Of a DNA stretch of 15,106 bases, positions 1 through 6,405 are shown piece after piece. A program made the translations under genes and the position numbers. This DNA is from Thermoanaerobaculia bacterium (lineage in GTDB: Bacteria; Acidobacteriota; Thermoanaerobaculia; Multivoradales; UBA5704), in contig JASLEW010000556.1 in assembly GCA_030150965.1 (NCBI GenBank), forward strand, positions 1-15,106, written 5' to 3'. The first letter of the stretch is position 1. Every line of letters begins with the position of its first letter. A model generated the notes under the pieces. That model did no database searches and had not been told where the DNA came from. It saw nothing but the letters and a program-made list of their open reading frames with translations.

Positions 1-54
1 CCGGCGGACCCGGCGCAGCCGGCGGATCTCGGCGCCGGCGCCTCGCCGGCATGA
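1..54 (+). CDS. C-terminal end of an upstream gene (partial, unknown)
   Basis: Frame 1 is open from the window edge and ends at TGA 52-54. The 17 visible residues are Pro/Ala/Asp-rich (PADPAQPADLGAGASPA), a low-complexity tail that gives no clue to function. The stop overlaps the next start as ATGA (51-54), a typical translationally coupled junction, so this gene and the membrane protein after it are probably in one operon. The reading rests on the overlap and the open frame only. Confidence 0.5.
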   Translation, partial: PADPAQPADLGAGASPA

Positions 55-1880
55 CCATGGCGCCGGCGGCGCCGGCGGGGGCCGGCGATGCGCTGCTGTA
101 CGGGTTCCTCCTGGTGCTGGTCTGGGGGGCGACGGCGCCGCTCCGGGGCCTGTGGCAGGACGACGTGTCGCTGCTCTCCATGGCGCTCGCCCGCCACCGG
201 GTGGTGGGCGCGTTCGCGCCGGCCGGCAGCCCGCTGCGGCGGCTCCTGGTGCTGCCTTTCATCCTCGCCAAGCTCACCCCCCATCCCGTGCTCGCGCTGC
301 AGCTCACGGTGGGCGCGCTGTGGCTGGGGCAGGCGCTGGCGGCGGGCTGGATCGCCGGACTGCTGATGCCGGGGCGCCGCGTCACCCGTCTCCTGGTGGT
401 GGCGCTGACGCTGACCGCGACCGGCGACTATCTCACCGACAGCATGACGTCGATCGGCTATCAGGTCGGCGTGCTCACGCTGCTCCTGGCGGTTGGCTGC
501 GGCCTGCGCCACCTGGTCCGGGGCGAGGACGAAGGCGCCGGAAAGAACCCCCGCGGCGGCGGCGGCTGGCTGGTGGCCTCCGCCGCGAGCCTGGGCGCCA
601 GCCTCTGGACGGTCGACGTGGCGATCCCGGCGCTGCCGTTCCTGCCGCTGCTCCTGACCTGGCGCGCGGGAATCCGGCCGCGCAGCCGGCGGGTGGCGCT
701 GCTCGTGCTGCTCGCCACGTGGGGCATCGTGGTGGCGCCGGTCGCGGTGCTGGAATGGCGCTTCCTGCACGATCCTCAGAGCTACGGCGCGGCCGTCCTG
801 CGGCCGCTGCCGCCGGGCGAGATCGCGAGCCGGGCGCTGGCGCTGTGGGGCGAGAACTTCGCCCCGTGGCGGTGGGTCTTCGCCCGGCCGGACTGGTACC
901 CGCGGCCAGCTGCCGCCATCCCCGCCGCCGCCATGGCGCTCGGCGGCTGCCTCGCCGCCGCCGCCCTGGCGCTGCGCCTGCGGCCGGCGCTGGCGGCGAG
1001 CGGACTGGCGGAGAGCGGACCCGCGGCGGAAGCCGCGTCCGCGATGGCAGGCATTGCCGAGTCCAGGTCCGCGGCAGCGCCCGCGGCCGGGGCGGCGCCG
1101 GCGCCGAAGCCGGAGGCGGCCGGCCGGGTCCTGCTGCTGGCCGCGCTCCTGGCGGTGATGGCGCTGGCCGCCAACGCCGCCTATGCCTACCTCCCCTTCG
1201 CCGACATCCACTACCGCACGCAGCTGGCGTCAAGGATCTGGACGTCGCTGGCGCTGGGCATCCTCGCCGGCTGGGCCGCGGAACGATGGCGGCGACCGCG
1301 ATGGCCGCGGGCGCGGCTGGCCGCGCTCGCCGTGCCGGTGCTGTTCGTGGGGCTGGGAGCCTGGGGAGGGCTGGAACGTCAGGACCTCTACCTCGCCACC
1401 TGGCGCCTGCACCAGCGCGAGCTGCTGTCCATCGTCACCGCGGTGCCGGCGCTGCGCCCCGGCGCGGTGATGGTGCTGCGCGGCGAGCCCGCTCACCCGG
1501 CGTTTCTGGCCACCCAGGCGGACTACCTGGCGCAGTCGTGGCTGGCGCTGCTCTACCACGAGCCGGCCACGCGCTCCCTGCGGCTGGCGCCCGGCCGGCG
1601 GACGGGCTGCCAGCCCACGCCGCGCGGGCTCGACTGCTGGCACGAGCGCCAGGCCGCCTGCTTCGCCGCCCACACCTGCGCGCCGGACCATCTCGACTAC
1701 GACCGCATCGTCGTCCTCGACTTCGACGAGAAGGAGGGCGTGTACCGGCTGCGGCGGTCGCTGGCCGGCGATCCGCTGGCCGCCGGCGCCGAAGGCGCCG
1801 CGGCGGCCTACCGCCCGGAGGCCAGCATCGTGCGCCAGCCCCTCTCGACGGCCCAGCGCCGGCTGCTGCTGCTGAGGTAG
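51..1880 (+). CDS. Polytopic membrane protein with C-terminal Cys-containing domain, unknown function
   Basis: A 609-residue protein. About ten hydrophobic segments are visible, near residues 14-30, 66-80, 82-106, 113-126, 136-152, 172-204 (probably two), 215-233, 287-309, 359-378, 394-410 and 422-440. A predicted loop after the first segment carries an acidic pair (WQDD, D37/D38). Acidic residues in the first external loop are a hallmark of GT-C glycosyltransferases, so a lipid-sugar-dependent transferase is possible, but I do not recognise the family. Residues 312-357 are an Ala/Ser/Gly/Pro-rich low-complexity linker. The last ~165 residues are soluble and hold four cysteines (C520, C529, C537, C543). 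ATG 51 was chosen because it overlaps the previous stop as ATGA; ATG 57 is an alternative. Gene call strong, function unknown. Confidence 0.8.
   Translation: MTMAPAAPAGAGDALLYGFLLVLVWGATAPLRGLWQDDVSLLSMALARHRVVGAFAPAGSPLRRLLVLPFILAKLTPHPVLALQLTVGALWLGQALAAGWIAGLLMPGRRVTRLLVVALTLTATGDYLTDSMTSIGYQVGVLTLLLAVGCGLRHLVRGEDEGAGKNPRGGGGWLVASAASLGASLWTVDVAIPALPFLPLLLTWRAGIRPRSRRVALLVLLATWGIVVAPVAVLEWRFLHDPQSYGAAVLRPLPPGEIASRALALWGENFAPWRWVFARPDWYPRPAAAIPAAAMALGGCLAAAALALRLRPALAASGLAESGPAAEAASAMAGIAESRSAAAPAAGAAPAPKPEAAGRVLLLAALLAVMALAANAAYAYLPFADIHYRTQLASRIWTSLALGILAGWAAERWRRPRWPRARLAALAVPVLFVGLGAWGGLERQDLYLATWRLHQRELLSIVTAVPALRPGAVMVLRGEPAHPAFLATQADYLAQSWLALLYHEPATRSLRLAPGRRTGCQPTPRGLDCWHERQAACFAAHTCAPDHLDYDRIVVLDFDEKEGVYRLRRSLAGDPLAAGAEGAAAAYRPEASIVRQPLSTAQRRLLLLR
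984..1121 (+). repeat. Low-complexity Ala/Ser/Gly/Pro segment inside the membrane protein
   Basis: Encodes residues 312-357, almost entirely A, S, G, P and E, between two hydrophobic segments. The DNA is a degenerate GCG/GCC/GAG-rich tract with short imperfect repeats (gcggcgagcggac / gcggagagcggac). It looks like an expanded loop rather than a folded part. Confidence 0.5.
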
Positions 1881-1895
1881 GCGGTCCAGGCGCCT

Positions 1896-1915
1896 CCAGG
1901 CAGAAGCCTGGCTTT
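1896..1915 (+). terminator. Possible weak intrinsic terminator after the membrane-protein gene
   Basis: A perfect 6-bp stem CCAGGC/GCCTGG with loop AGAA (1896-1911) lies 15 nt after the TAG stop at 1878-1880. Only three T residues follow. Its place between two genes supports a terminator role, but the stem is short and the T-tract poor. Confidence 0.35.
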
Positions 1916-2000
1916 CCGGCATCGTCGGGCACGGGTCGAGAGGTTCGACGATCGAGCTCAAGCCACACCCGGGTCGGACCTTACCGTCCTCTTGTCGAGG

Positions 2001-2029
2001 TTGCAGGCGACGCCGAGCGCCGCTACAGT
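2001..2029 (+). promoter_or_regulatory. Candidate sigma70-type promoter for the DUF1801 gene
   Basis: TTGCAG (2001-2006) and TACAGT (2024-2029) are separated by exactly 17 nt, close to the -35/-10 consensus. A transcript from here would start near 2036 and give a leader of about 40 nt before ATG 2075. Prediction from sequence only. Confidence 0.35.
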
Positions 2030-2074
2030 AACCTGGAGACGAGCGTGAGCCCTGCGCTGGAAAGGCCCGTCCCG

Positions 2075-2497
2075 ATGACATCCGGATCTGCATCCGCCTC
2101 TGCCTCGATCGACGAGAAGATCAAGGAGCTGGGGGACTGGCGCGGGAAGACGCTGGCGAAAGTGCGCGCGGTCATCCACCAGGCGGACCCCGAGATCGTC
2201 GAAGAGTGGAAGTGGGGGGGGACACCCGTCTGGTCCCACGGCGGCATCGTCTGCACCGGAGAGACGTACAAGAGCGTCGTCAAGATGACGTTCGCCAAGG
2301 GGGCCGCGTTGCAAGACCCTTCAGGTCTCTTCAACTCCAGCCTCGACGGCAACGTCAGGCGCGCCATCGACCTCCGCGAAGGCGAGAAGGTCGATGAGGC
2401 GGCCTTGAAGGATCTCATCCGCGCCGCGGTGGCGCTCAATCTCCAGGGCAAGAGCAAGCCGAAGCCGCGGCGAGCGAGCAGCAAGCGGGCCGGCTAG
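2075..2497 (+). CDS. DUF1801-family protein
   Basis: A 140-residue protein of the DUF1801 (YdhG-like) family of small cytosolic proteins, whose biochemical role is not established. The block EEWKWGGTPVWSHGG (43-57), then ICxGETYKSVVKMTF-type sequence (58-73) and LFNSSLDGNVRRAIDL (85-100) fits the family along its length. Residues 4-11 are Ser/Ala-rich and the C-terminal ~16 residues are Lys/Arg-rich (KSKPKPRRASSKRAG), possibly a nucleic-acid-contacting tail. ATG 2075 has GGAAAGG 9 nt upstream. An in-frame GTG at 2045 with GGAG 6 nt before it is a real alternative, adding ten residues. The gene uses more A/T-ending codons and more lysine than its neighbours, which may indicate transfer. It is convergent with aceE and has no obvious functional partner here. 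Confidence 0.85.
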   Translation: MTSGSASASASIDEKIKELGDWRGKTLAKVRAVIHQADPEIVEEWKWGGTPVWSHGGIVCTGETYKSVVKMTFAKGAALQDPSGLFNSSLDGNVRRAIDLREGEKVDEAALKDLIRAAVALNLQGKSKPKPRRASSKRAG

Positions 2498-2541
2498 CCC
2501 AAGCGCCTTTCCCAAGCCTCCAGGCCTTTTCCGGGGCTCCA

Positions 2542-2569
2542 GGAGAGCCGGGCAGGGCCCGGCGTCTCC
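2542..2569. terminator. Hairpin between convergent DUF1801 gene and aceE
   Basis: GGAGAGCCGGGC (2542-2553) pairs with GCCCGGC (2557-2563) and TCTCC (2565-2569), leaving one bulged G at 2564 and loop AGG. The 12-bp GC-rich stem sits in the 103-bp gap between two convergent genes and could slow polymerase from either side. No good T-tract follows on either strand, so intrinsic termination is not certain. Confidence 0.5.
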
Positions 2570-2600
2570 AGGAACCCGGGAAAGCGGTCGGCCTTCCAGG

Positions 2601-5360
2601 TCAGGTGTACAGCGGGTTGGGCTTGTCGGCGTCCACGCCCTGGTCGGCGAGCGCCTGGCGCGCCACCTGGCAATCGACGGCGCCGCGCTGCGCCAGCTGC
2701 CGCAGGGCCGCGACCACGATGTGCTCGGCATCGACCTCGAAGAAGCGGCGCAGCGCCTCGCGCGTGTCGCTCCTGCCGAAGCCGTCGGTGCCGAGCGAGA
2801 ACAGGCGGCCGGGGAGCCAGCGCGCGATCTGATCGGGCAGCAGCTTCATGAAGTCCGAGACCGCGACGATCGGCGCCTCGTCGTCCTGGAACAGCGACAC
2901 CACGTAGGGCACCCGCTGCGGCTCGCCGGGGTGCAGCATGTTCCAGCGCTCGGCGTCCAGGGCGTCGCGGCGCAGCTCCTTGTAGCTGGTGGCGCTCCAC
3001 ACGTCGGCCGCCACGCCGTAGCGCGAGGCCAGGATCTCCTGGGCGCGCAGCGCCTCGCGCAGCAGCGACCCGCTGCCCAGCAGGTGGACGCGCGGCGGCT
3101 GGGGCGCCGGCTTCTTGCCGGGCTTCTTGCCGGCGGGAGGCGTGGCGGCGCCGAGGCCCTCGGGCGCGGGCCTGAAACGGTAGAGGCCCTTGAGGATGCC
3201 CTCGTCCGCCCCCTCGGGCTTGGGCGGCATGGGGTAGTTCTCGTTGTAGAGCGTGATGTAATAGAAGATGTCCTCGCGCTCCTGGTACATGCGGCGCAGC
3301 CCGTCGCGGATGATGACCGCGATCTCGAAGGCGAAGGCGGGGTCGTAGGCGAGCAGGTTGGGGACGGTCGCGGCCAGCAGGTGGCTGTGGCCGTCCTCGT
3401 GCTGCAGCCCCTCGCCGTTGAGCGTCGTGCGCCCCGAGGTGCCGCCGAGCAGGAAGCCGCGGGTGCGCTGGTCGGCCGCCGCCCAGATCAGGTCGCCGAT
3501 GCGCTGGAAGCCGAACATCGAATAGAAGATGAAGAACGGGATCATGTCCCGCCCGTGGGTGGCGTAGGAGGTGCCGGCGGCGATGAAGGAGGCCATCGAG
3601 CCGGCCTCGGTGATCCCCTCCTCCAGGATCTGGCCGTCCTGCGCCTCGCGGTAGTAGAGCAGCATCCCCTTGTCCACCGGCTCGTAGTTCTGGCCGACGT
3701 GCGAGTAGATGCCGAACTGGCGGAACAGCGACTCCATGCCGAAGGTGCGCGCCTCGTCCGGCACGATCGGCACCACCAGGCGGCCGATCTGCTTGTCCTT
3801 CATCAGCTGGTTGAGCATCTGGACGAAGACCATGGTGGTCGAGACGTCGCGGTTGACCCCCTCGTGGAAGGTCTTCCACAGCTCCTCCTGGGGCAGCGGC
3901 AGGGGGGCGGTGCGCACGCGGCGGCGCGGCAGCGGGCCGCCCAGGGCGCGGCGGCGCTCCCGCAGGTACTGGATCTCGTCGCTGTTCTCGGCCGGGCGGA
4001 AGAACGGCGTCTCGTGCAGCTCCTTGTCGCTCACCGGGATGTCGAAGCGGTCGCGGAAGTGGCGCAGCTCGTCGTCGTTGAGCTTCTTCTGCTGGTGGGT
4101 GATGTTCTTGCCCTCGCCCGCCTCGCCCAGGCCGTAGCCCTTGACCGTCTTGGCCAGGATCACGGTCGGCAGGCCGCGCTGGGTGATGGCGGCGCGGAAC
4201 GCCGCGTGCACCTTGGCCGGGTCGTGGCCGCCGCGCCGCAGCCCCTTGAGATCCTCGTCGGTGTGGTCCTTGACCAGGTCGAGCAGCTGCGGGTAGCGGC
4301 CGAAGAAGTCCTGGCGGATGTAGGAGCCGGGCTCGACCACGTACTTCTGGTACTGGCCGTCCACCACCTCGTTCATCCGCTGCACCAGCAGGCCCGTGCG
4401 GTCGGCCTCGAGCAGCGGGTCCCACTCGCTGCCCCAGACCACCTTGAGCACCAGCCAGCCGGCGCCGCGGAAGGCGGTCTCCAGCTCCTGGATGATCTTG
4501 CCGTTGCCGCGCACCGGGCCGTCGAGGCGCTGGAGGTTGCAGTTGACGACAAAGATGAGGTTGTCGAGCTTCTCGCGCGCCGCCATGGTGATGGCGCCCA
4601 GGGTCTCGGGCTCGTCGGTCTCGCCGTCGCCGAGGAACGCCCAGACGCGCCGCCCCTGGTGCGGGCGCAGGCCGCGGTCGCGCAGGTAGCGGTTGAACTT
4701 CGCCTGGAAGATGGCGGTGATCGGCGACAGCCCCATCGACACCGTGGGGAACTGCCAGAAGTCCGGCATCAGCCAGGGGTGCGGATAGGAGGAGAGGCCG
4801 CCGGTGCGCTCCAGCTCGCGGCGGAAGCCCTCCATCTGCTCCAGGGTGAGGCGCCCCTCGACGAACGCCTGGGCGTAGATGCCGGGCGAGGCGTGGCCCT
4901 GGAAGTAGACCAGGTCGCCGCCGAAGCCGTCGTCCGACAGGGCGTCGGCGCCGCGCAGGAAGTGGTTGAGGGCCACCTGGTAGAGCGTGGCGGCGGAGGC
5001 GAAGGTGGCGATGTGGCCGCCCAGGCCGGGGAACTTCTTGTTCGCCCGCACCACCATCGCCATGGCGTTCCAGCGCACGATGCTCTTGATCCGACGCTCG
5101 ATGTCGCGGTCGCCCGGGTAGGGCGGCTCCTTCGATGCCGGGATGGTGTTGATGTAGGGCGTGTTGGCGGTGAACGGCAGGCTCACGTCGCGCTCGTAGC
5201 CCTTCTCCAGGAGCTTCTGGAGCAGGAACTGGGCGCGCTGGTGCCCGCCGCGGTCCACCACCTGGTCGAGCGCCTCCAGCCATTCCTGCGTCTCACCCAC
5301 ATCGCTATCCTGCTCCCCGCCGGTGTACCAATTGAGCGGGGCCCTGTATCCGTCTCTCAT
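2601..5360 (-). CDS. aceE: Pyruvate dehydrogenase E1 component, homodimeric type
   Basis: A 919-residue ThDP-dependent E1 that decarboxylates pyruvate and passes the acetyl group to lipoyl-E2 of the cytosolic pyruvate dehydrogenase complex. It reads as an AceE homologue end to end. The ThDP/Mg site is GDGETDE (244-250) through NCNLQRLDGP (273-282). The active-site loop is GEGKNITHQ (415-423, with H422). DEARTFGME (535-543) and LNGEGLQHEDGHSH (647-660) are intact. The C-terminal domain ends with LGTDGFGRSD (856-865). ATG 5360 was chosen because a perfect AGGAGGT (5369-5375 on the + strand) lies 8 nt upstream and RDGYRAPLNW fits the family start; the longer frame upstream has no such signal. 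It is longer than the ~887 residues of the E. coli enzyme, partly through a Lys/Pro linker at 731-756. No E2 or E3 gene adjoins it. Confidence 0.97.
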   Translation of the reverse strand: MRDGYRAPLNWYTGGEQDSDVGETQEWLEALDQVVDRGGHQRAQFLLQKLLEKGYERDVSLPFTANTPYINTIPASKEPPYPGDRDIERRIKSIVRWNAMAMVVRANKKFPGLGGHIATFASAATLYQVALNHFLRGADALSDDGFGGDLVYFQGHASPGIYAQAFVEGRLTLEQMEGFRRELERTGGLSSYPHPWLMPDFWQFPTVSMGLSPITAIFQAKFNRYLRDRGLRPHQGRRVWAFLGDGETDEPETLGAITMAAREKLDNLIFVVNCNLQRLDGPVRGNGKIIQELETAFRGAGWLVLKVVWGSEWDPLLEADRTGLLVQRMNEVVDGQYQKYVVEPGSYIRQDFFGRYPQLLDLVKDHTDEDLKGLRRGGHDPAKVHAAFRAAITQRGLPTVILAKTVKGYGLGEAGEGKNITHQQKKLNDDELRHFRDRFDIPVSDKELHETPFFRPAENSDEIQYLRERRRALGGPLPRRRVRTAPLPLPQEELWKTFHEGVNRDVSTTMVFVQMLNQLMKDKQIGRLVVPIVPDEARTFGMESLFRQFGIYSHVGQNYEPVDKGMLLYYREAQDGQILEEGITEAGSMASFIAAGTSYATHGRDMIPFFIFYSMFGFQRIGDLIWAAADQRTRGFLLGGTSGRTTLNGEGLQHEDGHSHLLAATVPNLLAYDPAFAFEIAVIIRDGLRRMYQEREDIFYYITLYNENYPMPPKPEGADEGILKGLYRFRPAPEGLGAATPPAGKKPGKKPAPQPPRVHLLGSGSLLREALRAQEILASRYGVAADVWSATSYKELRRDALDAERWNMLHPGEPQRVPYVVSLFQDDEAPIVAVSDFMKLLPDQIARWLPGRLFSLGTDGFGRSDTREALRRFFEVDAEHIVVAALRQLAQRGAVDCQVARQALADQGVDADKPNPLYT

Positions 5361-5368
5361 CCGCGACG

Positions 5369-5375
5369 ACCTCCT
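5369..5375 (-). promoter_or_regulatory. Strong ribosome binding site of aceE
   Basis: The minus strand reads AGGAGGT, a perfect anti-16S match, 8 nt before ATG 5360. It settles the aceE start against the upstream in-frame option at 5462. It contrasts with the genes starting at 5650, 8058 and 8142, which lack such a site. Confidence 0.8.
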
Positions 5376-5634
5376 CTGATGGAAAGCTCCGGGGAGGCCA
5401 AGGCGCCTGCCAGGGCGCCCGAGGCGCCGCAACGCGGCATCTCCCTCCCCCACGGCACCCACGAGGGATGCCGACCGCCAAGGTTCTCATGTCCGGCCCG
5501 GGGTGCCAAGCGGCGCCCTGGCGGCCTCCGCGCGGCGGGCACGACAGGGTACATCGGGCAACGGCCGGGTGACGGTTTCTTGACCGAGAGGGCTCGGCGC
5601 GGCTGTGACACCGCCGGGGCGCCGGGAGCTATCG

Positions 5635-5643
5635 TGATATCAT
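5635..5643 (+). promoter_or_regulatory. Extended -10 promoter with palindrome, antitoxin operon
   Basis: TGATATCAT matches the extended -10 form TGnTATAAT, with hexamer TATCAT (5638-5643) one mismatch from consensus. It ends 6 nt before ATG 5650, so transcription would start at or very near the start codon. No Shine-Dalgarno sequence precedes that ATG, which fits a leaderless mRNA. The first eight bases, TGATATCA (5635-5642), are a perfect palindrome and could be an operator for the ribbon-helix-helix antitoxin. Prediction only. Confidence 0.5.
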
Positions 5644-5649
5644 CCAGTC

Positions 5650-5898
5650 ATGGCACAGCTCGTGGTCCGCCGGCTCGACGATGACGTGAAGGCCAAGCTG
5701 CAGCGCCGAGCCCGCCGTCACGGCCGCAGCACAGAGGAGGAAGTGCGGGACATCCTCCGCAACGCCGTCCGGAACGAGGGCAGCGCACGCGCGCCGCTCG
5801 GTTCCCGGCTCGCCGCTCGCTTCGCCGGCGCAGGGCTCGGCGACGAGATCCCCGAGTTGCGCGGACAGCCGGCCCGCCCGGCCAGCTTCGAGTCGTGA
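5650..5898 (+). CDS. FitA/VapB-like ribbon-helix-helix antitoxin
   Basis: An 82-residue protein. Residues 1-40 (AQLVVRRLDDDVKAKLQRRA, then GRSTEEEVRDIL) form an Arc/FitA-type ribbon-helix-helix: a beta strand for DNA contact followed by two helices, with the GRSTEEE turn typical of FitA-type antitoxins. The C-terminal half (LGSRLAARF, then ELRGQ at 69-73) matches the part of FitA that wraps around FitB; R71 is placed like the arginine that enters the toxin active site in that complex. In the family the antitoxin neutralises the toxin and the complex represses its own operon. The stop overlaps the toxin start (GTGA, 5895-5898), the usual coupled arrangement. ATG 5650 sits just after an extended -10, without a Shine-Dalgarno sequence. 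Confidence 0.88.
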   Translation: MAQLVVRRLDDDVKAKLQRRARRHGRSTEEEVRDILRNAVRNEGSARAPLGSRLAARFAGAGLGDEIPELRGQPARPASFES

Positions 5899-6332
5899 TC
5901 CTTCTCGACACCAACGTGATTTCGGCCCTCATGCGTCACGAGCCGGACCCGGTCATCGTCGAGTGGCTCGACGGCCTGCCGGCGGAGTCCGTTTGGACGA
6001 CCTCGGTCACCGTCTTCGAGGTCCGCTTCGGCCTGGAGCTGCTCGCCCCTGGACGGCGCCGCAGGGCCCTGGAGGCCGCCTTTGCCCAGACGCTCGCCGA
6101 GGACTTCGAGGACCGTGTGCTGTCTTTCGATGTCCCCGCCGCACAGTTCGCCGGCCGCATCGCGGCACAGCAGCGCCGCTCCGGCCGCACGGTCGAGATG
6201 CGCGACGTCCAGATCGCCGGCATCGCAGCGGCCCGCAAGGCGACCCTCGCCACCCGCAACCTCCGGCATTTCGAAGGGCTCGGCCTGAAGCTGGTGGACC
6301 CATGGGGTCTCCAGAGCGCTCCGGACGGATGA
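5895..6332 (+). CDS. vapC: PIN-domain toxin, VapC/FitB family
   Basis: A 145-residue PIN-domain ribonuclease toxin. The acidic metal site is visible: D5 in LLDTN, E42 in FEVRFG and D104 in MRDVQIAG. The C-terminal signature TLATRNLRHFEGLGLKLVDPW (residues 117-137) matches FitB-type proteins, with N122 at the fourth, variable site. By family knowledge it cleaves RNA in the cytosol when not bound by the antitoxin. It starts at GTG 5895 inside the antitoxin stop (4-nt overlap), so translation is probably coupled and expression shared. All catalytic residues are present, so the toxin looks intact. Full family length; the RNA target cannot be told from sequence. Confidence 0.92.
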   Translation: MILLDTNVISALMRHEPDPVIVEWLDGLPAESVWTTSVTVFEVRFGLELLAPGRRRRALEAAFAQTLAEDFEDRVLSFDVPAAQFAGRIAAQQRRSGRTVEMRDVQIAGIAAARKATLATRNLRHFEGLGLKLVDPWGLQSAPDG

Positions 6333-6341
6333 TCCGGCAGC

Positions 6342-6373
6342 GGCGGGCTGGCGCAGCTTCGGCCTGGCCCGCC
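6342..6373. terminator. Possible terminator hairpin between convergent vapC and the exported enzyme gene
   Basis: GGCGGGC (6342-6348) and GCCCGCC (6367-6373) form a perfect 7-bp stem with an 18-nt loop in the 73-bp convergent gap. No T-tract follows, so termination is only a guess from position. Confidence 0.3.
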
Positions 6374-6405
6374 CGGTCGAGCCGTGCGGCCTCCCGTGCT
6401 CCGGG

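Larger units (their letters stand above)
5361..5649. other. Divergent intergenic region between aceE and the toxin-antitoxin pair
   Basis: A 289-bp gap holding the aceE leader on the left and the antitoxin promoter on the right. I see no convincing additional gene. A perfect 11-bp inverted repeat, GCCAGGGCGCC (5409-5419) and GGCGCCCTGGC (5512-5522), brackets about 92 bp on the aceE side. I could not find a convincing -35/-10 pair for aceE. Confidence 0.5.

Noticed and set aside
152..2497. A 781-codon frame that would fuse a long N-terminal region to the DUF1801 protein
   Set aside because: The first two thirds lie out of frame inside the membrane-protein gene and are Arg/Ala/Pro-rich noise. 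Only the last 140 residues match a family, with their own start signals.
2494..5283. A second long minus-strand frame through aceE
   Set aside because: Shadow frame; the product is Arg/Pro/Gly-rich with no motif, while the neighbouring frame is clearly AceE.
5580..5609. TTGACC (5580-5585) as -35 for the antitoxin operon
   Set aside because: The sequence 17-18 nt downstream (CTGTGA/TGTGAC) is a poor -10, and the extended -10 at 5635-5643 fits better.
2721..5684. A 987-codon open frame on the + strand, antisense to nearly all of aceE
   Set aside because: The minus strand encodes a full AceE with intact motifs. The opposite frame is open because GC-rich third positions remove stop codons; its Val/Leu/Arg/Ala/His-rich product has no recognisable domain.
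6323..6373. tRNA-like or attachment-site structure at the end of the toxin gene
   Set aside because: The hairpin has no cloverleaf pattern, no T-loop motif and no second copy in the window that would suggest integration.
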